Assembly (NCBI GenBank): GCA_003331195.1
Contig: QOOZ01000015.1
Coordinates: forward strand, 1-39,872
Direction of reading: 5' to 3'
DNA length: 39,872 bases
From: Puniceicoccaceae bacterium
GTDB taxonomy: Bacteria > Verrucomicrobiota > Verrucomicrobiia > Opitutales > Coraliomargaritaceae
The notes under the pieces are model-generated. The model was not told the DNA's origin and made no database searches. It worked only from the letters and a program-made list of their open reading frames with translations. Position 1 is the stretch's first letter. Every line of letters begins with the position of its first letter. Shown here piece by piece: positions 34,283 to 39,872 of the stretch. The translations under genes were made by a program, and so were the position numbers.

Positions 34283-37200
34283 CTACTGACATGCCTCGCA
34301 TTCTTCGCCATTCATCATGGCTTCAATCGAACAGACTTTTTTCTCGTCCGCGCTAAACTCTTTTTTCGCCTGGTCTGCACCTTCGACTTGGCCGGCGAGT
34401 CCCCTCACCTCTTTCTTTACGCTGGTGGTGGCCTTCTCAATATTGGAGGCACCTAGAGTACGTAAGTAATAGGTTGTCTTAAGACCCTTGCGCCAAGCAT
34501 CCCGATACATGTGGGATAAGGTCTTAATGTCAGCTTGAGGGAGGAAGAGGTTAACAGATTGCGATTGGTCAATCCACTTCTGGCGACGTGCGGCGGCGTC
34601 AATGAAGTATTTATAATCGATACCAAACGCGGTGGTATATTTGTCGCGTAGGTCCTGAGGGACTCCTTCGATGGAATCTAACTCACCGTCGAAGTATTTA
34701 ACTTGATCGAGCATCTCTTCTGTCCAAAGGCCACGTTTCTTGAGGTCACGAACGAGCTCGCCGTTAAGCACAATGAAGTCGCCTGACAAGTTGCTCTTCA
34801 CGAAAAGATTCTTGTAAGTAGGCTCGATGCAAGGCGTGGTGCCCATGATATTCGAGATGGTGGCGGTCGGCGCGATGGCGAGCACGTTGGAATTACGCAT
34901 GCCATTTTTAGCAATCTTTTCGCGCAGTGGCTTCCAGTCCATCTTACCGGCGCGGGGCACTTCGACTTCTTCACCACGTTCGTCAGCCAAGATGTCGAGG
35001 GTGTCTTGCGGCATAAGACCGCGATCCCACTTGGAGCCTTCGTAACTGCTGTAGGTGCCCTGCTCCCCTGCCAGTTCAGCGGAGGCTTCGTAGGCGTAGT
35101 AGGCGATGGCCTCCATGAACTCGTCATTGAATTCAACGGCGGCCGGAGAGGCGAAGGCGATGTCTTTTTTGTAGAGGGCATTTTGCAGACCCATAATGCC
35201 GAGCCCAATAGGCCGGTGACGACTGTTAGCTGTCTTGGCCGCTTCGGTTGGGTAGAAATTGATATCAATCACATTATCGAGAGCGCGGACGGCAATCTGA
35301 ATGGTATCCCTAAGTTTTTCGTGGTCGAGATTTCCATCCTTATCAAGGTGGGAGTCGAGCACGACGGAACCGAGATTACAGACGGCGGTCTCTTCTTCGC
35401 TCGTGTTGAGTGTAATTTCAGTGCAGAGGTTGGAGCTATGGATGACGCCGCAATGGTCTTGCGGGCTACGCACATTGCAGGGATCTTTGAAAGTAATCCA
35501 TGGGTGACCCGTCTCGAAGATCATGCGGAGCATGGTCTTCCATAGGTCAAGTGCGGGGCGTTTCTGCCCAAAAATTTCACCCTGCTCGGCCATGGCTTCA
35601 TATTCGCAGTAGCGGTCTTCGAAGGCTTTACCGTAGAGATCGTGGAGATCGGGGCACTCGTTCGAGCGAAAGAGTGTCCATTCCTGACGAGCTTCCATCC
35701 GTTTCATGAAGAGGTCGGGAATCCAGTTAGCCGTATTCATATCATGAGTCCGACGGCGGTCGTCTCCAGTGTTTTTACGAAGCTCGAGGAAATCGTCGAT
35801 GTCGTTATGCCACGTCTCGAGGTAAGCGCAACCGGAGCCACGGCGCTTGCCGCCTTGGTTAACGGCGACGAGTTGGTCATTGTGCAACTTGAGAAATGGG
35901 ATAACGCCCTGCGACTCGCCATTAGTCCCTTTGATAAAGCCACCGGTGCCGCGGACGGCTGTCCAGGAGCCACCTAGGCCGCCTGCCCATTTGGAGAGAA
36001 ATGCGTTATCAGCAATACCGCGGTGCATGATGGACTCGATGCTGTCGTCGACCTTGTAGAGGTAGCAGGATGAGAGTTGCGAGTGCAATGTGCCCGAGTT
36101 GAAGAGCGTTGGTGTGGAGGAGCAGAAACGACGGCTCTTGTAAAGATTATAGAGACGCAAGGCGTAGCCTTCGCGATCTTCTTTTTCATGGTGAAAGAGA
36201 CCCATAGAAACACGGATCCAGAAATACTGAGGCACTTCTAGGCGGACATGCTTTTTCGCGGTCTTGTCCACGATGAGGTAGCGATCATACATGGTTTGCA
36301 CGCCGAGATAGTCGAAGTCGAGGTCGGCGGAAGGATCTAGGGACGAAGCGATCTGATCAATATCGTAGTCGAACAGCTTGGGATTGACGCGGTCGATCTC
36401 AATGGCGCGCTTCATGTAAGGCTTGAAGCCACGGCGGTGAGCTTCCTTCAGGCTATCGACGCCATCGCGGACGATGTCCCAATCAAGTACCTCTTCATAA
36501 ATGTAGGTCAGGAGGATCCGACCAGCGAAGCGGGCGAAGTCGGCGTCTTTCTCAATCATACTCTTGGCATTGAGAATGATAGTTTTCTGAAGGTCGGCGC
36601 GCTTCATCTCTGGGTAGAGGGAGCGGCGGAGTTCTTTTTCAATGGAGTCTGCGTCGATGTTGAGATCGAGGCCGATGGTGGCAAAATCGATGCGACGCTT
36701 AAGGTCTACACCATCCCAAAAGTTGGTGTCACCGTTCGCTTCGGTCACGACGATCATGGACTCTTGCTCCGCTTCGTCGACGGGAGCGATGCCCTCTTCT
36801 TCACGAACGCGGGAGCGATGAGCACGATACAGGATGTAAGCTTCAGCAACTTTAAATTGACCTTGGCGCATCATCTCTTCTTGGACGGCGTCTTGCACAT
36901 CTTCGATGTTGATGAAAGCTTGTCCGCCTACATTGAGGCGTTCAGTGACAGCGCGAGCGATCTCAATAGCTGGTTCGGAGTTCAGGTGGAGCGAGAGGAA
37001 TGCTTTGCGCACAGCGATCTCGATCTTGGATTCAGCCCAAGGTACGACTTGGCCATTGCGACGGATGAGGCGGATGGCGACTGGTTCACGCTCGGCAGTT
37101 GGTGCAGATTTTTTGCGGCCAAACATAAGGCTGCGGGCGACATCGTGCGCGTCGTTTTCAATGAGCGCCTTTTCGATAAGAAGGTGAATGTCGTGCGTAG

Positions 37201-37534
37201 ATAGCTTGAGGGCACGACCTTGCTCTATTTGCTTAGCGAGCACGGCTCCGACGCTCTCGGCAACACTGGCGACGAACTTGCGGTTTACTTCAGTAAAAAT
37301 CTCTTCCTCCTGGCGAGATAGGAGTAGATCAGTAAGGGCGTTGCCAATAGTATCAGCAATCTCAGCGAGGTCGAAGTCGCGCTCGGTGCCTTCGGATTCA
37401 ATGGTGATTTCCGGGCGATTTATGCGGTCTTGCTCTAGGGCGGATCCCCATTCGAAGCGTGGCTTTTTTTCTTTAGGTGTGCTGGCGAAACGTTTGAGTT
37501 CGAGATCTTCTTCGAATGAAATTTTTTGTATCAT
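34283..37534 (-). CDS. nrdA: Class I ribonucleotide reductase large subunit, with ATP-cones
   Basis: It reduces ribonucleotides to deoxyribonucleotides. At 1083 residues it is much longer than E. coli NrdA (761) and close to the chlamydial type. The extra N terminus has a degenerate ATP-cone (about 40-140) and a clear one (about 152-245, VAIRLIRRNGQVVPW), so activity is probably ATP/dATP-regulated. Catalytic residues are present: Cys490 (QLSSCYLYK), Asn702, Cys704 and Glu706 (SSNLCTEITLN), Cys719 (AVCNLGS), the radical-path pair Tyr1022-Tyr1023 (TTYYLRTLGAS) and the C-terminal redox pair in GEECEACQ. It follows nrdB by 106 bp on the same strand. Confidence 0.95.
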   Translation of the reverse strand: MIQKISFEEDLELKRFASTPKEKKPRFEWGSALEQDRINRPEITIESEGTERDFDLAEIADTIGNALTDLLLSRQEEEIFTEVNRKFVASVAESVGAVLAKQIEQGRALKLSTHDIHLLIEKALIENDAHDVARSLMFGRKKSAPTAEREPVAIRLIRRNGQVVPWAESKIEIAVRKAFLSLHLNSEPAIEIARAVTERLNVGGQAFINIEDVQDAVQEEMMRQGQFKVAEAYILYRAHRSRVREEEGIAPVDEAEQESMIVVTEANGDTNFWDGVDLKRRIDFATIGLDLNIDADSIEKELRRSLYPEMKRADLQKTIILNAKSMIEKDADFARFAGRILLTYIYEEVLDWDIVRDGVDSLKEAHRRGFKPYMKRAIEIDRVNPKLFDYDIDQIASSLDPSADLDFDYLGVQTMYDRYLIVDKTAKKHVRLEVPQYFWIRVSMGLFHHEKEDREGYALRLYNLYKSRRFCSSTPTLFNSGTLHSQLSSCYLYKVDDSIESIMHRGIADNAFLSKWAGGLGGSWTAVRGTGGFIKGTNGESQGVIPFLKLHNDQLVAVNQGGKRRGSGCAYLETWHNDIDDFLELRKNTGDDRRRTHDMNTANWIPDLFMKRMEARQEWTLFRSNECPDLHDLYGKAFEDRYCEYEAMAEQGEIFGQKRPALDLWKTMLRMIFETGHPWITFKDPCNVRSPQDHCGVIHSSNLCTEITLNTSEEETAVCNLGSVVLDSHLDKDGNLDHEKLRDTIQIAVRALDNVIDINFYPTEAAKTANSRHRPIGLGIMGLQNALYKKDIAFASPAAVEFNDEFMEAIAYYAYEASAELAGEQGTYSSYEGSKWDRGLMPQDTLDILADERGEEVEVPRAGKMDWKPLREKIAKNGMRNSNVLAIAPTATISNIMGTTPCIEPTYKNLFVKSNLSGDFIVLNGELVRDLKKRGLWTEEMLDQVKYFDGELDSIEGVPQDLRDKYTTAFGIDYKYFIDAAARRQKWIDQSQSVNLFLPQADIKTLSHMYRDAWRKGLKTTYYLRTLGASNIEKATTSVKKEVRGLAGQVEGADQAKKEFSADEKKVCSIEAMMNGEECEACQ

Positions 37535-37640
37535 TAATATGTTGTTTTTGGGTGTTTGTCAGGTCGGAGCAGAATTCGAAAAACGGGGCGCGCGTCGTGG
37601 GGCTGTAGGCGCGCTCCGTGAAAGTTGACTTTAGTCAAAT

Positions 37641-38723
37641 TTACAGCTCGTCGTCGTCGACCGAAGCAAGGGCGGATGCCTTTTGGTATTCGGTGACGCG
37701 ACCTTCGAAGAAATTTTGCTCCTTCTTGATGTCCATCATCTCCGCTAGCCATGGGAATGGATTTTCCGTGCCAGGGCTGAGCGTCTTAAGGCCAACACCT
37801 TCGAGGCGACGGTCTGCAATATAGTCGATATACTGGCAGAACTCGTCAGCACTGAGACCAACGGAGTTGACGGGCAGGCAGTCGCGGATGAACTCTTTTT
37901 CCAAATCAACTGCCTCACGCATGAGGTCCCGCAACTCTTCCTTGAACTCAGGCGTCCAGACATCCGGGTTCTCTTCGATGAGATCCATAGTCAGGTTCCG
38001 GAAGACTTCGATGTGGTTCGATTCATCACGCAGCGTATAACGGAACATCTGGCCGATGCCGGGGAATTTGTTCTGGCGGTAGAGCGAAAGCACCATGCCA
38101 AATAGACCGTAGAATTGGGTGCCTTCCATGCACTGGCCAAATAAGAAGAGGTTTTTGGTAAACGCCTGCTTGTCCTTAGTAGTCGTCAGATCCATATCGC
38201 GACGAAGGCCGCGGGAATTTTCGACCACGAAATTAGTCTTCCTTTTTATGGTAGGAATGTCTTCAAACATAGCCTCACACTCGTGTGGGTTAATACCGAG
38301 CGAGCTAATCATATAGACAAGGGAGTCCGCGTGGATGTTCTCCTCGTGGGCATGGCGTCCGAGCACAAGCTTGAGTTCAGGCGCTGTCACAAGCTCACGA
38401 GTGACGTGTTGTATATTGTCGCCGACGATGCCCTCGGCAGCCGAGAAATAGCCAATAGCCATTTTAATGATCCAGCGCTCTGCATCGGAAAGATCGGCAC
38501 TACGCCAGAGTTCCACGTCTTTCTGCATGGGGATGTCCTCTGGTTCCCAGTGGTTGTTCTTCATCGTTTTGTAAAGATCATATGCCCACTGGTATTTGAG
38601 CGGCAGGATGTTAAAAAACATGGTGTCCTTGCCGTTAATGATCTTTTTAGAATTAAAAGCTTCCTCAGCTTTAGTTTGGTCGAGAACGAAGGTTTTATCA
38701 CCAATTTTGTAGTTTTTTTCCAT
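37641..38723 (-). CDS. nrdB: Ribonucleotide reductase small subunit, class Ic-like (no radical tyrosine)
   Basis: This 360-residue radical-generating subunit pairs with NrdA. Metal ligands by motif and spacing are Glu97 (FSAAEGI), Glu128 and His131 (EENIHADSL), Glu200 (CMEGTQF), and Glu234 and His237 (RDESNHIEVF). In E. coli the first ligand is Asp84 and a radical Tyr lies four residues after His118. Here the first ligand is Glu and that position is Leu135. The same pair of changes marks the chlamydial class Ic proteins, which use a Mn/Fe centre in place of a tyrosyl radical. A tyrosine exists only at 137. It is the first gene of the unit. Confidence 0.94.
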   Translation of the reverse strand: MEKNYKIGDKTFVLDQTKAEEAFNSKKIINGKDTMFFNILPLKYQWAYDLYKTMKNNHWEPEDIPMQKDVELWRSADLSDAERWIIKMAIGYFSAAEGIVGDNIQHVTRELVTAPELKLVLGRHAHEENIHADSLVYMISSLGINPHECEAMFEDIPTIKRKTNFVVENSRGLRRDMDLTTTKDKQAFTKNLFLFGQCMEGTQFYGLFGMVLSLYRQNKFPGIGQMFRYTLRDESNHIEVFRNLTMDLIEENPDVWTPEFKEELRDLMREAVDLEKEFIRDCLPVNSVGLSADEFCQYIDYIADRRLEGVGLKTLSPGTENPFPWLAEMMDIKKEQNFFEGRVTEYQKASALASVDDDEL

Positions 38724-38875
38724 AGGTAGCGTGCGTTGGTTTTAGGTTTGGATTAATAGAGTATCAATAGTTGCCAGTATCTGGGGAAAAGGAGACCACT
38801 GGTGTCGCAACTGAAAATGTTGAAGGGTAGGAAGATAGTGCTTTAGGCTGAAAACGACTATGAATTCGCATGCTA

Positions 38876-38904
38876 AGTATGTATGCTCAATTTTCATCTG
38901 TCAA
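38876..38904 (-). promoter_or_regulatory. Sigma-70-type promoter of nrdB-nrdA
   Basis: On the minus strand TTGACA (38899-38904) is followed after exactly 17 bases by CATACT (38876-38881). The leader to nrdB would be about 145 bases. The two NrdR boxes lie just upstream of the -35. Confidence 0.6.
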
Positions 38905-38912
38905 TAAAAGGC

Positions 38913-38928
38913 ACACAATATATCGTAT
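38913..38928. promoter_or_regulatory. NrdR box 1
   Basis: ACACAATATATCGTAT matches the known NrdR box acaCwAtATaTwGtgt at nearly all positions, including the CwATATATwG-type core (38916-38925, one change). Confidence 0.7.
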
Positions 38929-38943
38929 TTTTTTAACATATAG

Positions 38944-38959
38944 CTACTACATCTAGTAA
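38944..38959. promoter_or_regulatory. NrdR box 2 (weaker)
   Basis: The core CTACATCTAG (38947-38956) matches 8 of 10 core positions. Its centre lies 31 bp from that of box 1. This three-turn spacing is typical of NrdR box pairs before ribonucleotide reductase genes. Confidence 0.55.
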
Positions 38960-38960
38960 T

Positions 38961-38979
38961 TGTGAACAATTTATTCACA
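38961..38979. promoter_or_regulatory. Two convergent DnaA-box-like sites
   Basis: TTATTCACA (38971-38979) fits TTATNCACA exactly. Facing it, one base away, TGTGAACAA (38961-38969) is TTGTTCACA on the other strand, one mismatch. A weaker third copy is at 38986-38994. DnaA control of nrdAB is known in E. coli. The same bases form a TGTGAA-N7-TTCACA palindrome, so a dimeric repressor is an alternative. Confidence 0.45.
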
Positions 38980-38994
38980 TATGACTGTGAGCAA

Positions 38995-39235
38995 GTTCTA
39001 AGCCGCAAGCAAGATGTAGGTGTAAATTTAGCAAAGAAAATTTTTGGCTGGTCGTCCCGATTAAGCGCATCCTACTGATTAATATATATATAGCGATTTT
39101 TGGGTTAGAATTGACTATGAAACCAACTGCAACTTTCTCAAATCAGCGACGATTTATTCTCTACACATGGTCGCCGCTCTTACAAATTGCATTCCGTCTG
39201 GATGGGCTAAGCAGCCTGATTCCAGTCGGCGGAAT
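38995..39235. other. Intergenic region with no gene seen
   Basis: This stretch between the nrd control region and the sigma-factor start is AT-rich, with an alternating TA run at 39081-39092. Frames open here are out of register or only extend the sigma-factor gene upstream. TTGACT at 39111 has no acceptable -10 partner. Confidence 0.4.
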
Positions 39236-39805
39236 ATGCACAGCATCCAGACAGCACCCAATGACAAAATTGAAGACATCGACAGCGCCTGCCTCCGCGC
39301 GCTGACCGATGGCGATCGCGCCGCCTTCGCACAGATTGTGGATCGCTGGCAGACACGCCTAATTAACTTCTTCTACCGATCAACAGGTAACCGTGCCGAT
39401 GCCGAAGACCTTGCACAAGAGACTTTCATTGAGCTCTTTCGAGTAGCTGCGCGCTATCAAGCGCAAGGCACCTTCAACGCATTCATCTTCACCCTCGCCC
39501 GCCGCCGGCTGATTGACGGCTACCGTAAAAAAAACCGCCGCCCACTCGAATATGTCGATCCCGGCGAGTATTTCATGCAGAGCCAAACAGAAGCCACCAA
39601 TCAGGTCCGGGAAATCGAAGAAGCCTTTCATTGCGCTTTATCCACCCTGCCCGATAATCAACGCAACGCCATTCTTTTGCTTCAGCAGCAAGGCCTCAGC
39701 TACGACGAGATCGCCCAAGCGCTCGATGCTAACGTAAGCGCCATCAAGACATGGATCCACCGTGCCCGCACCCACTTACGCCACGAGCTGAAGGATTTTG
39801 CTTAA
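39236..39805 (+). CDS. ECF-type RNA polymerase sigma factor
   Basis: This extracytoplasmic-function sigma factor has region 2 in AFAQIVDRWQTRLINFFYRSTG, NRADAEDLAQETFIELF and FTLARRRLIDGYRKKNRR, and region 4 in STLPDNQRNAILLLQQQGLSYDEIAQALDANVSAIKTWIHRARTHLR. The ATG at 39236 (MHSIQTAPNDKIED, 189 residues) follows GGCGGA and is preferred; the frame is open to 39167. In this family the next gene is often an anti-sigma factor. A new frame does begin at 39860, but the window ends there. Confidence 0.92.
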   Translation: MHSIQTAPNDKIEDIDSACLRALTDGDRAAFAQIVDRWQTRLINFFYRSTGNRADAEDLAQETFIELFRVAARYQAQGTFNAFIFTLARRRLIDGYRKKNRRPLEYVDPGEYFMQSQTEATNQVREIEEAFHCALSTLPDNQRNAILLLQQQGLSYDEIAQALDANVSAIKTWIHRARTHLRHELKDFA

Positions 39806-39859
39806 TTAGCTGAAAATGGGAAATACTGAAAAACTCACCGCATCTAGGATTTAAACACC

Positions 39860-39872
39860 ATGAAAACCAATC
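39860..39872 (+). CDS. Start of a further gene, cut by the window end
   Basis: An ATG 54 bp after the sigma-factor stop begins MKTN and runs off the window. By position it may be an anti-sigma factor, but four codons cannot show this. Confidence 0.3.

Noticed and set aside
36437..37204. 255-codon plus-strand frame
   Set aside because: It is wholly antisense to nrdA, with no domain or upstream signals.
39111..39305. 64-codon plus-strand frame near the sigma-factor gene
   Set aside because: It overlaps the start of the sigma-factor gene in another frame and shows no coding features.

Overview
The window looks like a chromosomal segment of a Verrucomicrobia-type (PVC) bacterium, probably Opitutae/Puniceicoccales. 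This is inferred from gene content, not from a database match. Supporting signs are a chlamydia-like class Ic ribonucleotide reductase, a MoxR/DUF58/Bat operon, a five-gene Mla lipid-transport operon (Gram-negative envelope), an OleA/OleB pair, a Methanosarcina/alphaproteobacterial-type SerC, roughly 50% GC, and many genes without clear Shine-Dalgarno sites.

Region 1 (1-8.2 kb) is accessory DNA. The window opens inside the 3' end of tmRNA (ssrA, CCA end at 96). Three more degraded copies of that 3' end follow, ending at 1340, 4967 and 8213. They cut the region into three 'islets' of 1.2, 3.6 and 3.2 kb. Islet 1 holds a secreted beta-propeller glycosidase. Islet 2 holds a double-domain ALDH16-like aldehyde dehydrogenase and a eukaryote-type deoxyribose-phosphate aldolase. 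Islet 3 is AT-rich. It holds small membrane and lipoprotein genes and a sigma-54 activator with a degenerate receiver domain. That activator faces an 80-residue protein of 30-residue YRG repeats, which has a near-consensus sigma-54 promoter and a perfect palindrome about 105 bp upstream of it. No integrase is visible.

Region 2 (8.2-24.8 kb) is housekeeping: msrA, serC, smc, yggS, a LysR regulator, the operon mlaE-F-D-C-A (minus strand), tRNA-Arg(UCU), der, an Lrp-type regulator coupled to an aminotransferase, and oleA-oleB coupled by a 4-bp overlap.

Region 3 (24.9-32.8 kb, plus strand) is one tightly packed operon: moxR, a DUF58 protein, a small membrane protein, batA, a batB-batC fusion and a batD-batE fusion. 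Most junctions are abutting or overlapping.

Region 4 (32.8-34.3 kb) holds two tandem paralogous two-helix membrane proteins on the minus strand, with a perfect terminator behind them and a terminator-like hairpin in front. Facing away from them is a possible hidden plus-strand unit: sigma-54-like promoter, 26-codon ORF, hairpin cluster and T-run terminator.

Region 5 (34.3-39.9 kb) holds nrdB-nrdA (minus strand). Upstream is a sigma-70-like promoter, two NrdR boxes 31 bp apart and two convergent DnaA-box-like sites. NrdB has Leu at the radical-tyrosine position and Glu at the first metal ligand. The window ends with an ECF sigma factor and the first codons of a following gene.
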